DNA of 64,000 nt from positions 62,001 to 126,000 of the forward strand of contig NZ_BOMY01000020.1 in assembly GCF_016862435.1 (NCBI RefSeq), in the 5' to 3' direction. This document shows positions 32,847-42,152 of this stretch, in pieces (position 1 is the first letter of the stretch; every line of letters starts with the position of its first letter). Below the pieces are notes generated by a model. It made no database searches. It was not told where the DNA came from and was given only the letters and a program-made list of their open reading frames with translations. The position numbers were made by a program, and so were the translations under genes. This DNA comes from Paractinoplanes tereljensis (GTDB lineage Bacteria; Actinomycetota; Actinomycetes; Mycobacteriales; Micromonosporaceae).

Positions 32847-33563
32847 TCACAGCAGGGCGTCGAGGAGCTTGTTTGCTCGGTCCTCGTGTTCGGCGTAGGC
32901 GTCCGGGACTGCTGAGCGCTGCACTGCCTGGGCTGCTTCGCCCAGGGGTTTGGACTCCCAGTCGGGGACCTTCAGGAGGCGGCCGTAGAAAGCATCCGCC
33001 GCGTAGCGCGGTTTCATCAGCTCGGGGACGGTGCCCCAGCCCTGGCTTGGGCGCTGCTGGAAGACGCCGAGTGAGTCGAAGTTGGCGCCGCTTCCCTCGT
33101 TTGGCTGGTCCAGGGAGGCCGGGACGGTTGGGTTGGCCAGGTTGCGCAGGCTTGATTCCTGCAAGCCGGTCATCATCGCCACCAGCATCGCTCGGCGGGG
33201 AAGACCGCGCTCCTGGCCTACCTGCACGATCACGGCGGCGTTGTTCATCTGCGCCTGATTCAGGCCGGCCAGCGGCTGCGGTGGCCGGGTGGTGGCTGAT
33301 GCCTTCGGCGATGGGGAACGGGCCGCGGCCTGCTTGGAAGGGGCCGGCGAGACCCGTACGCCTCGGGTGGAGATTGTCGTCTTGGGTTGTAGTGCGGCGT
33401 CGATCGCGACCGGGACCTCGGCCGGCTGCTCGGCGCCGCTGATGGCCAGGACACCGGCTACCGCGGCCGAGACGGCGGTCAGCACTATCAGGGTGGGCAC
33501 CGCGCGGCCTCGGCGGCGGGCTCTCCGGTGCCGGCGAGTTGTTGACCAGTCCGTCTCGTACAT
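32847..33563 (-). CDS. membrane-anchored lysozyme/transglycosylase-like protein
   Basis: 238 residues from ATG 33563 (MYETDWS; a longer in-frame start at 33683 is possible). A basic N-terminus, one span (VPTLIVLTAVSAAVAGVLAI), a PS-rich linker, then an extracellular domain: LNQAQMNNAAVIVQVGQERG, LQESSLRNL (Glu in a lysozyme-like position), DSLGVFQQRPSQGWGT, and QAVQRSAVPDAYAEHEDRAN. This GLQES...LGVFQQRP...GWG pattern is common in actinobacterial lysozyme-like proteins; cell-wall hydrolysis is likely but unproven. Confidence 0.75.
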   Translation of the reverse strand: MYETDWSTTRRHRRARRRGRAVPTLIVLTAVSAAVAGVLAISGAEQPAEVPVAIDAALQPKTTISTRGVRVSPAPSKQAAARSPSPKASATTRPPQPLAGLNQAQMNNAAVIVQVGQERGLPRRAMLVAMMTGLQESSLRNLANPTVPASLDQPNEGSGANFDSLGVFQQRPSQGWGTVPELMKPRYAADAFYGRLLKVPDWESKPLGEAAQAVQRSAVPDAYAEHEDRANKLLDALL

Positions 33564-33795
33564 GTTCGGCCGGGATCCGGGCCACTGGTGCGGCACGGCC
33601 GTCGACCGGGACTCGAGGTCATCGGCCTGGAGGTAGGCGACACGTTGACGCGCTGCCGGACGATCCGAGTACACCGGCGCCACAGACGCGACCGCCCTTC
33701 CGTAAACCTGGCCTTCTGTCCGGTATTACGGGGGAACGGTGGTGCCCGGATCAAACCTGAGCGGATCAGTCGCCAGGGACGGCGGATTTCGGTGT

Positions 33796-33801
33796 TAGCG
33801 T
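33796..33801 (+). promoter_or_regulatory. -10 box for a leaderless WD40-lipoprotein mRNA
   Basis: TAGCGT, 6 nt, then GTG 33808. The only purine-rich stretch (CGAGG) touches the start codon. Confidence 0.5.
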
Positions 33802-33807
33802 CCGAGG

Positions 33808-34884
33808 GTGGGCCTTCGCCGGGCTTTGGTGAGGCGGGCCGTTCTGTTCAGTGCGGTCGCCATCGCCGCTGTCGCGGTCGGGTGCACGGACCCGGAGAGG
33901 ACTCGGGAGCCGGCCCACTACGACCCCCATGTCCGGGTCATGGACGTTGGCCACCAGGGCAATACCACTGCGGTGGTGTTCAGCCCGGACGGGCGGCTGC
34001 TCGCTACCGCGAGCTTTGACGAGACGGTTCGGGTCTGGGATCTTGCCGCCGGGCGTACGGTGCGCAGCCTGTTCACTGACGTCATCTCGTCTCAGGTTTT
34101 GGCGTTCAGCCCGGACAGCCGACTCCTGGCCACCGCCGGGGAAATCACCGATGACGGCGTCGGGAGCGTGCTGCTCTGGGACGTGGCCTCGGGAGATCGC
34201 CTGGCCACCCTGCCCGGGCTCGAGCGGCTCAACTCCGGTGTTGCCTTCAGCCCGGACGGCACCATTCTCGCGGCCGGCAGCTACAACAACGGCGGGGCCG
34301 GTGGGAGCGGCATTCCCCGGTGGATGGTCAAGCTCTGGGACGTGGCTACCAGGCGCGAAACGGCCACGTTGGCCGGCGACGGCTATGTCGTGAAGGTCGC
34401 GTTCAGCCCGGATGGTGACCTGCTCGCGGTTAGCACCGACGAGGTCCAGCTGATTCGGATGACCGACCGGCGGGTGACAGATCGGTTTCCGGGGGCGAAC
34501 GCCACCTTCGGCCCGGATGGCATTCTCATCGCCGTCAGCACCGCGGGGAACGTGCTGATCCGGGACATGGCCGGGCGTACCAGTGTCACCATTCCGGCCG
34601 ACTCGGTGGCGGACCTGGAGTTCAGTCCGGAGGCCACCACGCTCGCAATCGGCACCATGGACGGCGTGGTCCGCCTGTGCGACGTTCAGTCCGGCCGGAT
34701 CGTCGCCACCGATCCCGGTCGGCAGCGGCATTTCAACGCCGGCGGGACCACTGCGACCGAAGGCATGGTCGCGGACCTTGCGTTCAGCCCGGACGGGCGG
34801 ACGATCGCCGTCGCGGACTGGTATCGAACGATGCGGCTCTTCGACGTCGCCGGTGCGGTAGCCGGCCCCACCGCCTCCCGTTGA
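33808..34884 (+). CDS. WD40-repeat lipoprotein
   Basis: 358 residues. A lipoprotein signal with lipobox VAVGC (Cys about 28) leads to a WD40 beta-propeller of about seven blades. Diagnostic FSPDG turns recur (VVFSPDGRLLATASFDETVR then VWDLA; LAFSPDGRTIAVADW), though one blade is degenerate. Extracytoplasmic WD40 domains in actinobacteria often belong to Ser/Thr kinase systems; a kinase operon lies convergently next door. A scaffold role is inference. Confidence 0.8.
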   Translation: MGLRRALVRRAVLFSAVAIAAVAVGCTDPERTREPAHYDPHVRVMDVGHQGNTTAVVFSPDGRLLATASFDETVRVWDLAAGRTVRSLFTDVISSQVLAFSPDSRLLATAGEITDDGVGSVLLWDVASGDRLATLPGLERLNSGVAFSPDGTILAAGSYNNGGAGGSGIPRWMVKLWDVATRRETATLAGDGYVVKVAFSPDGDLLAVSTDEVQLIRMTDRRVTDRFPGANATFGPDGILIAVSTAGNVLIRDMAGRTSVTIPADSVADLEFSPEATTLAIGTMDGVVRLCDVQSGRIVATDPGRQRHFNAGGTTATEGMVADLAFSPDGRTIAVADWYRTMRLFDVAGAVAGPTASR

Positions 34885-34905
34885 GGAAAATCAACCGGAG
34901 GAAAA

Positions 34906-35547
34906 TCAACGGCGGCAGCGGTACGCGACCTTGGTGGTGGCCTGCATGGGCGTCGGTTCGGTGATGTTCAGGGTGGCGGTCTCGGTGGTGGTGCCTACGC
35001 CGTTGAACGTCCATTTCAGGGTCAAGGCGGCCGTGCGCTGGCCGCTGCCCACCTGCTCGGTCAGCACCGCGCTCGGCGGGTTGTCCGAGCGGATCCACTG
35101 GTAGCGGATCGTGCCGCTCTTGCCGTTGGTGTGCACGGTGGCGACCACGTTGACGGTGACGTCGCAGCTGTTTCCGGCCGGCTTGGGCACCGCCACCGTG
35201 GCGCTCTCCACCACCAGTGGGCTGAGGCGCTGCCACAGGTAGAGGCCGACCACCACGACCAGGGCGAGCGTCAGCAGGCTGGAGAGGATCGACACCAGCC
35301 GGCGCCACCGCGGGCGGCGCGGGGCCGCGGGGGCGGTCGGCCAGCTGGGAGCGGCGACCGGCACGCCGGGGCCGAAGCGCACTTCGATGGCGGGCGGCGG
35401 CGCGCTCCGCTGTGCGGGCGGGACGACGTGGGCGGTGGTGTCCGGGTTGCCGAGGTACACGGTGGGGACGGGGCGGTCGATGGTCGCCCACGGGTCGGCG
35501 GGCGGGGGCATCGCTCGGTCGTCAAAGGGGTCCTGCGGGCGAGTCAC
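34906..35547 (-). CDS. membrane protein with extracellular Ig-like domain, kinase operon partner
   Basis: 213 residues from GTG 35547 (AGGAG 5 nt upstream). A Pro-rich cytosolic part of about 90 residues contains DRPVPTVYLG, then a span (LVSILSSLLTLALVVVVGLYLW), then an extracellular beta domain with a Cys pair (NSCDVTVNVVATV, YRCRR) and a YQWIRSD strand. It lies 8 nt after the Ser/Thr kinase gene. The Thr-containing cytosolic tail could be a kinase substrate (inference). No named family. Confidence 0.65.
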   Translation of the reverse strand: MTRPQDPFDDRAMPPPADPWATIDRPVPTVYLGNPDTTAHVVPPAQRSAPPPAIEVRFGPGVPVAAPSWPTAPAAPRRPRWRRLVSILSSLLTLALVVVVGLYLWQRLSPLVVESATVAVPKPAGNSCDVTVNVVATVHTNGKSGTIRYQWIRSDNPPSAVLTEQVGSGQRTAALTLKWTFNGVGTTTETATLNITEPTPMQATTKVAYRCRR

Positions 35548-35555
35548 GCCTGCTC

Positions 35556-37241
35556 CTAACCGGGGGTGCAGACGTTGGTGAGGGTCACGTACACCGGTTT
35601 CGCGGATTGGGTCTTGTTTCCCGCGGCGTCGGCGGCGTTGGCGTAGACCGGAATCCGGGTGGCCGACTTCGGTGCGGGCAGCGGGCCGAGCGTTCCCTGG
35701 AAGGCGCCTCGCCCGGCGGACTTCATCGCGACGGTCGAGGTGCTGCCGTTCAGGGCGTAGGTGAAGCTGACCGTCAGGGACCCCGCGTCGCTCTGGTCGT
35801 CGGAGACGGTGACCGCGATGGTGCTGGTGCGGGTGCCGTACTGGCAGTTCTCGGCCTCCAGGCCGGTCGGGCTCGCGCTGACCGTGCCCACCAAGGGCGC
35901 GGTGGTGTCGGCCGGCGGAGGCGGCGAGGTGCTGGTCGACGGGCTCGGCGTGGGCGTGGTGGTGGTCGTCGGCGGCGTGGTGGTGGTCGGGGCCGTCGGG
36001 GTGGTGGGGGTGGTGCCCGGGTCCGCCGGGGTGGTCGTCGCCGGGTCGCCAGGGTTCGTGGTGGTCGGTGTGGCAGAGGAGGGCGACGGCAGCGCTGAGG
36101 AAGCCGATGATGGCGTCGCCGCCGAGACCGTGGGGTCCGAACTCGACGGCCCGGCCACCGCCGGAGCGACGATGAGCGGGCTCTTCGGGCCGTCCGCGAC
36201 GTCCGGGGATTCGGCGGCGGCGTAGCGGTACCCCGCCCCGCCGACCAGCAGGGCCGCAACAATGCCGCCGGCCGCCAGCGCGGTCATCTTGCGTCCGCGC
36301 CGGACGACCCCGGGCCGGCTGGCGCCGAGCGTCGTGGTGGCCAGGCTGGTGGCGCCGCCGGCACGCTCCGGGAAAGGCCACAACAGGGCCAGCAGGGCGG
36401 CCCGCCGGGCCAGGTCGTCCCACCCGCTCTTTTCCCAATCTTGGCCGTACGCCGTGCCGGCCACCCGCTCCAGGATCTCGATGAAGGCGAGGGCGTGCTG
36501 TGGCCGGTCGGTCGGCTGCTTGGCCATGCCGTGCCGGAGCAGGTCGTGCACCGCCGCGGGCGCGGGATCGGTCGGGATCGGGGCGTTCGCGTGCTGCTCG
36601 TGCAGGGCGAACAGGTTCGGTCCGTCGTACGGTGGCTTGCCGGTCAGGCACTCGAAGAAGGTGGCGGTGGCGGCGTAGATGTCGCAGGCCGGGGTGGCCG
36701 GGAGGCCGGTCCACTGCTCGGGGGCCATGTAGCGCGGCGTGCCGGTGACGATGGTGTCGGCGCCCTGGCCGACCGACGTGGCGATGCCGAAGTCGGCAAG
36801 CTTGCTCCGGCCCTCCCCGGTGACCAGGACGTTTTCCGGCTTGTAGTCGCGGTGCACGACTCCGTGGGCGTGCGCCGCGCCCAGCCCGGCCAGGGAGCCC
36901 TTGAGCACGCAGAGCGCCGCCTCGGGGGTGGTCGGGCCGTGCTCGCGCAGCATCTGCCGCAGCGACACCCCGTTGACCAGCTCCATCACGATCGCCGCGC
37001 CCTCGGCGGACTCGACGTATTCGTACAGCCGGGAGACGTTGGGGTCGTTGATCTGCCCGAGTAGTCGGGCCTCTTTGCGGAAGGCGTCGCGGAACGACGC
37101 GTCGTCGCCGAGGGCCGGCGTCAGGTACTTGATCGCGACAGCGGTGCCCGAGGCGTCGTGGGTCGCCAGCACGACGCTGCCGGAAGCGCCGGCGCCGAGC
37201 GGGCGAACAGGCGTGTAGCCGGACAGCTGCCAGCCGCTCAT
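35556..37241 (-). CDS. PknB-type Ser/Thr protein kinase with extracellular domain
   Basis: 561 residues from ATG 37241 (GGAG 8 nt upstream). The kinase domain has glycine loop LGAGASGSV, Lys38 (VAIKYL), catalytic HRDYKPEN (Tyr instead of Leu), DFG in LADFGIAT, and MAPEQW. One span (MTALAAGGIVAALLVGGAGY) is followed by a long PT/TTTP-rich stalk and an Ig-like C-terminal domain with two cysteines, not the PASTA repeats of PknB. It probably senses an envelope signal and may phosphorylate the coupled membrane protein downstream. Confidence 0.9.
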   Translation of the reverse strand: MSGWQLSGYTPVRPLGAGASGSVVLATHDASGTAVAIKYLTPALGDDASFRDAFRKEARLLGQINDPNVSRLYEYVESAEGAAIVMELVNGVSLRQMLREHGPTTPEAALCVLKGSLAGLGAAHAHGVVHRDYKPENVLVTGEGRSKLADFGIATSVGQGADTIVTGTPRYMAPEQWTGLPATPACDIYAATATFFECLTGKPPYDGPNLFALHEQHANAPIPTDPAPAAVHDLLRHGMAKQPTDRPQHALAFIEILERVAGTAYGQDWEKSGWDDLARRAALLALLWPFPERAGGATSLATTTLGASRPGVVRRGRKMTALAAGGIVAALLVGGAGYRYAAAESPDVADGPKSPLIVAPAVAGPSSSDPTVSAATPSSASSALPSPSSATPTTTNPGDPATTTPADPGTTPTTPTAPTTTTPPTTTTTPTPSPSTSTSPPPPADTTAPLVGTVSASPTGLEAENCQYGTRTSTIAVTVSDDQSDAGSLTVSFTYALNGSTSTVAMKSAGRGAFQGTLGPLPAPKSATRIPVYANAADAAGNKTQSAKPVYVTLTNVCTPG

Positions 37242-37411
37242 GCGAAGCACTCCACCGTGAAGGGGCGGATGTCTGCCTCCGCCGCGCGGCCCATTGTGTC
37301 CGGGCAGAGACGGTGATGGATCCCCGCAACGGCTGATTTCGTCGGCCGGACGGGCGACCCCGAACCCGGCCGGGTGACTTTCGGCCCGTCCGGACGGGAG
37401 GGGTACCGGCC

Positions 37412-37417
37412 TACGAT
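37412..37417 (+). promoter_or_regulatory. -10 box for a leaderless channel mRNA
   Basis: TACGAT, 6 nt, then ATG 37424, without a nearby Shine-Dalgarno (GGGAGGGG at 37396-37403 is too far). Confidence 0.55.
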
Positions 37418-37423
37418 CCCGGC

Positions 37424-38275
37424 ATGTCCATGCTCAGCCCGGTGCAGATGGCTCAGGCGGCCGAGGACGCCGCGTACGGCAAAGCCACCAGCAAGCCGCT
37501 GAAATCGTTCCTGCTCGGGCTGACCGGTGGGGCGTTCATCGCGCTGGGGTTCGTCTTCTACGTGACCAGCCAGGTCGGGGCGACCGGGCTGGCCTGGTCG
37601 GGCGGGGTGAAGGTGGTCGGTGGCATCGTGTTCGCCACCGGGCTGGTGCTTGTCGTGCTGACCGGTGCCGAGCTGTTCACCTCGTCGACCCTCACGCTGA
37701 CCGCGCGGGCCAGTGGGCGCATCACCTGGGGTCAGCTCTTCCGGAACTGGGGCGTGGTCTACGTCGCCAACTTCCTGGGCGCACTGACCGTGGTGGCGCT
37801 GGTCTATCTCGGCGGGGTCTGGCGCAACGCCAATGGTGGCTGGGGCGCGGTGGTGCTGCACAGTGCGCTGACCAAGGTGCAGCACACCTACGTGCAGGCC
37901 GTCGCGCTCGGCATCCTGTGCAACCTGATGGTGTGCCTGGCGGTCTGGGCGGCGTACTCCGGCCGTACCACCACGGACAAAATCCTGGCCGTCACCATGC
38001 CGGTGGCCCTTTTTGTGGCCACGGGTTTTGAGCATTCGGTGGCCAACATGTTCATGATCCCGCTCGGGCTGCTGATCAAGGACCATGCCGACGCCGGCTT
38101 CTGGAGCGGCGCCGGCCTCTCCCGGGGCGATTTCGCCGACCTGACCTGGTCGCACTTCCTCCTGCACAACCTGGTGCCGGTCACCGTGGGTAACGTCATC
38201 GGCGGTGGCATCATGATCGGCGTCTTCTACTGGACGGTCTTCCGGGGATCAATCCACCGGGAGATCGCGGCGTAG
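37424..38275 (+). CDS. formate/nitrite transporter (FNT) family channel
   Basis: 283 residues, six spans. FNT landmarks are present: the broken helix TGAELFTSSTLTLT, CNLMVCLAVW, and FEHSVANMF (the conserved His of the pore). Members pass formate, nitrite or hydrosulfide as pentamers. No formate or nitrite enzyme is adjacent, so the substrate is open. The last 27 nt overlap the convergent acyl-CoA ligase. Confidence 0.9.
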   Translation: MSMLSPVQMAQAAEDAAYGKATSKPLKSFLLGLTGGAFIALGFVFYVTSQVGATGLAWSGGVKVVGGIVFATGLVLVVLTGAELFTSSTLTLTARASGRITWGQLFRNWGVVYVANFLGALTVVALVYLGGVWRNANGGWGAVVLHSALTKVQHTYVQAVALGILCNLMVCLAVWAAYSGRTTTDKILAVTMPVALFVATGFEHSVANMFMIPLGLLIKDHADAGFWSGAGLSRGDFADLTWSHFLLHNLVPVTVGNVIGGGIMIGVFYWTVFRGSIHREIAA

Positions 38276-39841
38276 CACCTTGCCGGTGGCGTTGCGCGGC
38301 AGCGCGTCCAGGAACACGACGTCGCGCGGGACCTTGTAGCGGGCCAGGCTCGCCTTCACGTGGTCCTTGATCACCTGGGGATCGCGGGCCGCGTCGTCGG
38401 TGGGCACGATGAAGGCGCGCAGGCGCTTGCCGAAGTCCGGGTCGTCCACGCCGATCACCGCGACCTCGACCACGTCGTCGCGTTCGGCGAGCAGGTTCTC
38501 CACCTCGACCGGGTAGACGTTCTCGCCGCCGGAGATGACCATGTCGTCGTCGCGGCCGTCGATGAACAGCAGGCCCTCGGCGTCGAAGTGGCCCTGGTCG
38601 CCGGTGGCCATGTGGCCGTCGATGACCTGCTTGTGCTGGCCGTCGGTGTAACCCTCGAACGGGATTCCGGTGCGCACGAACACCCGGCCGTGCACCCCGG
38701 CCCCGGTGATCCGGCGGTCCTGGTCGTCGTAGAGCGCGACGTGCACGGTGACCGGCGGCTTGCCGACCGTCCCGGGCGCTCGGCGGGCCTCGGCCGGCTG
38801 GGCCACCGAGGCGACGGCGACCTCGGTGGAGCCGTACACGTTGTAGACCACGTCGCCGAACGCCTCGTGGAACCGGCTGGTCAGCTCGGGTGCCAGGGCC
38901 GAGCCGGCGACGAAGACGGTCTTCAGCGACTTCGTGTCGTACTTGCTGATGACCTCCGGGCCGAGGGCGAGGATCCGGGTGAGCATGGTGGGCACCGCGA
39001 CCAGCATCTGCGCCCGGTGCTCGGCGATGGCCGCCAGGATGCTCTCGGCGTCGAAGCGGCGCAGCAGCACGGCGTGGTTGGCCAGCGACAGCCCGACCGT
39101 CCAGGCACCGAAGCCGGTGCTGTGGAACAGCGGCGACGCGAACACCGCCGCACCCTGCCGCGGGAACGGGATGCGGTCCGCGATCAGGGCGCTGGCCAGC
39201 GGCGACACCTTGGTGCGGGGCGCGCCCTTGGGCAGTCCGGTGGTGCCGCTGGTGAGGATGATGAACCCACCCGGCCGGTCGGGCAGCGGCAGCGGCGTGA
39301 CGGGGTGCGCCGCGATCAACTCGTCGAGAGTCGTGTCCGAAATAGAAGGCGTGGACGAACCCCAGGTCAGGTAGCGCGGGATGTCGTCCGGCAGGCCCTC
39401 GACCAGGTCGGCGAACTCGCTGTCGTACAGCACCACCCGGACCTTCTCCCGGGCCACCACCTCGGCGAACTGCTGCTTCGCGAGGCCGGTGTTCATCAGC
39501 GCCAGGCGCAGGGTGGCCCGGGCGGTGCCGCTGATCGCCAGCAGCAGACCGCGGTGGTCGCGGGCCAGGACCCCGACCACCGCCCGGTCCGGCAGGCCCA
39601 GCTCCTTCAGGGCATGGGCCAGGGCGTTGGACTGCTCGTCCAGCTCCCGGTAGGTCAGGGTCCCCCGGTCGTCGGTCACCGCCGGGAAGTCCGGGTGCTC
39701 GGCGGCCGCCTTCATGATCAGAGCGGCCTGCGGGCCGAGCCGGGCGTTGTTCACGGCGGCGCGCAGCAGCCGCCGCGGACGCGACAGATTGATGATCCCG
39801 ATCTGGTGCATCCGCAGGACGGCGTGCAAATGCTCGATCAT
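38249..39841 (-). CDS. acyl-CoA synthetase / AMP-forming ligase (FadD-like)
   Basis: A 530-residue ANL superfamily enzyme. Motifs in order: the ATP loop ILTSGTTGLPKGAP, VYGSTEVA (A5), GHMATGDQGHFDAEGLLFI (A7), GRDDDMVISGGENVYP (A8), and a C-terminal lysine in PRNATGKVLRRDLP (A10). This is a complete ligase, most like FadD2-type fatty acyl-CoA or acyl-AMP ligases. ATG 39841 has AAGGG upstream. No lipid-pathway partner is adjacent, so the acyl substrate is unknown. Confidence 0.9.
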   Translation of the reverse strand: MIEHLHAVLRMHQIGIINLSRPRRLLRAAVNNARLGPQAALIMKAAAEHPDFPAVTDDRGTLTYRELDEQSNALAHALKELGLPDRAVVGVLARDHRGLLLAISGTARATLRLALMNTGLAKQQFAEVVAREKVRVVLYDSEFADLVEGLPDDIPRYLTWGSSTPSISDTTLDELIAAHPVTPLPLPDRPGGFIILTSGTTGLPKGAPRTKVSPLASALIADRIPFPRQGAAVFASPLFHSTGFGAWTVGLSLANHAVLLRRFDAESILAAIAEHRAQMLVAVPTMLTRILALGPEVISKYDTKSLKTVFVAGSALAPELTSRFHEAFGDVVYNVYGSTEVAVASVAQPAEARRAPGTVGKPPVTVHVALYDDQDRRITGAGVHGRVFVRTGIPFEGYTDGQHKQVIDGHMATGDQGHFDAEGLLFIDGRDDDMVISGGENVYPVEVENLLAERDDVVEVAVIGVDDPDFGKRLRAFIVPTDDAARDPQVIKDHVKASLARYKVPRDVVFLDALPRNATGKVLRRDLPVD

Positions 39842-39904
39842 GGTCAGCGCCCTTGTTCGGTGTTCCCCCGACGACTTGGCGTGACCGTAATGGAGTGACC
39901 TCGA

Positions 39905-40909
39905 TCACGGCAAGGGCATCAGCCCGCGATAGAACGCCACCGCGGCCGGGGCCTGATCCAGGCTCTGGTCGCAGGCGTTGGCGTCCGGCCCGGCCCACCA
40001 CTTCATGAACAGGGCGGCCGGCATTCCCCGGTATTCGGGGCCGATGGTGGACGGGTTGCTCGCGGCCGCGGTGATGACCTTGACCCAGGCGGTGAACTTC
40101 TCGGCCTTCGGGTCCCAGTTCTTCTCGGCGCAGGGGCCGGTGCCGTCCTGCACGGTGGTGCCGATCTCGCCGACCGCCCACGGCTTGCCGGTCTCCCGCC
40201 AGACGTCGCGGGCGTACCGGAAGAACTCGTCCGGAGTGGCGTAACGGCCCTGCGCGGTCGGCATGCCCGGGAACACGTAGGTGTCCCAGGAGACGAGGTC
40301 GGCCGGGTCGTTCTTCTTCTCGACGAACAGACGCCAGTCGCCGCCCTGCTTGGCCACGCTGTAGTGCTGCCAGAACCACATCAGGTTCTTCTCGAGCGTG
40401 ATCAGCGGACGGGCCGGGTGGGCCTGGATGATCTTGCGGTAGGCGCGGTAGGTCTCGAGGTAGACCTCCGGCTTGGCGCGGGCGTCGTGGTGCTTGGCCC
40501 AGTTGTCCTGCACCTCGTGGAAGTAGATGATCGACACGCGTACGTGCTTGGTGTTCGCCCAGTCCAGCAGCGCGCGAAGCCGAGCGTCGTCGCGGGTTTT
40601 GTGCGACACCGTGATCGCCTCGTCGGGGTGCCTCGCGACCGCCCAGGCCAGCAGCTTGCCGGGCATGTTGTTGTCACCGGGCAGTGGCAGGAGCCCGGGG
40701 CTGAACAGCCGGATGCCGATCGGGCCGCCCCCGTACTGCTTCCGCTGCTTTTCGTACAGCTGGCGGAAGGTGTCGAAATCATCCTTGGCCGGCCCCTGCG
40801 TCGTGGCGATCACCGTGAACCGGGTGTCCGGGCCGGCCGCCTCGGCCTGCGCCGGCACCATGCCCAGGCTCGCGACCACAACGGTCGCCACCATCAAAAA
40901 ACGTCGCAC
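39905..40909 (-). CDS. secreted glycosidase-like protein (TIM-barrel type, unassigned)
   Basis: 334 residues from GTG 40909 (GGGGGA 5 nt upstream). A signal peptide ends near AEAA. The sequence suggests a TIM-barrel glycosidase: VSIIYFHEVQDNW, PLITLEKNLMWFWQ, DLVSWDTYVFPGMP, GKPWAVGEIGTTVQDGTG (a Glu in the position of a catalytic nucleophile) and ALFMKWWAGPDANACD. It resembles actinobacterial secreted proteins annotated only as hypothetical or GH-like. Substrate unknown. Confidence 0.6.
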   Translation of the reverse strand: MRRFLMVATVVVASLGMVPAQAEAAGPDTRFTVIATTQGPAKDDFDTFRQLYEKQRKQYGGGPIGIRLFSPGLLPLPGDNNMPGKLLAWAVARHPDEAITVSHKTRDDARLRALLDWANTKHVRVSIIYFHEVQDNWAKHHDARAKPEVYLETYRAYRKIIQAHPARPLITLEKNLMWFWQHYSVAKQGGDWRLFVEKKNDPADLVSWDTYVFPGMPTAQGRYATPDEFFRYARDVWRETGKPWAVGEIGTTVQDGTGPCAEKNWDPKAEKFTAWVKVITAAASNPSTIGPEYRGMPAALFMKWWAGPDANACDQSLDQAPAAVAFYRGLMPLP

Positions 40910-40993
40910 CAAAATCCCCCGTTGAGCGAAATGTCCGTTTCGCCGCCGAAGGTACGCACTTAACCGAGCTGACGGTGGCACTTTCTCGAAAAA

Positions 40994-42115
40994 TCAGCCC
41001 ACCAGCACCCGCCGGTCCTCGGTCGCCCGGATCTCGGCCCACGAGCGGTACCGCTGGAACGGGAACTCGAACACCCGCGCGAAGAACCACGCGCCGACCA
41101 GCGACAGCCCGCCGCCCAGCACGGTCGTGACCAGGAACGCGGCGACCCCGTGCCCGAGTCGCGGCGCGACCAGCTTCAGGCTGATCGCGACCACGATCGG
41201 GAGGTGGATCAGATAGAGGCTGTAGGAAAAAGAGCCCAGCCGCTCCAGCGGCCGCGAGTCGAGCAGCCGGATCAGTACGGCGGGCCGCCCGCTCACGATC
41301 GCCAGCAGGAACGCCGTCATCGCCGGCGCGATCGCCATGTCCACCCAGTAGTAGTGGCCGGTGAACCAGCGCACGCCCTGATGCAGGATCAGAGCGCCGA
41401 CCGGCACCGCCGCCAGCACCGAGATCAGCAGCCAGGGCAGCCGGCGGAACCGGTCCCCCGCCGCGACCACCCCGGCCGCCACCACCCCGGCCGCAAAGAC
41501 CGGCACGAGGTGCGGGGTCAGCCAGTTGTCGCCGGTCGGCGGCGATCCGTCGAAGACCACGAACCCGACCACCACCACCGGCAGCGTGACGACGGCCAGC
41601 ATCACCGCCGGGCCGAACCGCCGGCACAGCACCAGCAGCAGCGGAAGCGCGCCGTACAGCAGCACCTCGACGCTGATCGACCAGAAGGCGCCGTTCGGCG
41701 TCGGCGCCGGGATCAGGTCCTGCAGCAGCAGGGTGAAGACCGCCACCGACTTGGCCGTCGGCTCCGGATTGTGCGGCTGGGGCACCACGAACCACGCGAT
41801 GACCAGGCTGAACGCCAGCGCACCCCAATAGGCCGGCAGGATCCGCCAGGCCCGCCGCCGGACGTACCGGCCGAGGCCGCCGAGCCGCCACCCGTTCCGG
41901 GCGGCCGACATGGCCAGCGAAAACCCCGACAGGACCAGGAACAACACCACGGCGAGCCGGCCGAAACCCAGCCAGCTCAGCCAGTCCGGGCCGCGATAAC
42001 GAGGAAAACCCCGGAAGGTGTACGCCCAACAGTGGAACAAAAGCACATACAGGGCACAGAGGCCACGCAGACCATCCAAGCCGGCCACCCGTTTCCCGCT
42101 CACCTCACAGATCAC
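40994..42115 (-). CDS. acyltransferase 3 family membrane protein
   Basis: About 373 residues with ten spans. The family motif is VAGLDGLRGLCALYVLLFH (His in span 1), with RILPAYW (the R-x-x-P/R motif), FWSISVEVLLY, and SYSLYLIHLPIV. These enzymes O-acylate sugars, lipids or antibiotics at the membrane. GTG 42115 is used; GTG 42103 or TTG 42130 are alternatives. It is divergent from the MFS gene, with only a few dozen bases between the starts. Confidence 0.85.
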   Translation of the reverse strand: MICEVSGKRVAGLDGLRGLCALYVLLFHCWAYTFRGFPRYRGPDWLSWLGFGRLAVVLFLVLSGFSLAMSAARNGWRLGGLGRYVRRRAWRILPAYWGALAFSLVIAWFVVPQPHNPEPTAKSVAVFTLLLQDLIPAPTPNGAFWSISVEVLLYGALPLLLVLCRRFGPAVMLAVVTLPVVVVGFVVFDGSPPTGDNWLTPHLVPVFAAGVVAAGVVAAGDRFRRLPWLLISVLAAVPVGALILHQGVRWFTGHYYWVDMAIAPAMTAFLLAIVSGRPAVLIRLLDSRPLERLGSFSYSLYLIHLPIVVAISLKLVAPRLGHGVAAFLVTTVLGGGLSLVGAWFFARVFEFPFQRYRSWAEIRATEDRRVLVG

Positions 42116-42152
42116 GCACAGCCGCCGCAAAAGGTTCGACCGGTTTTAATCG

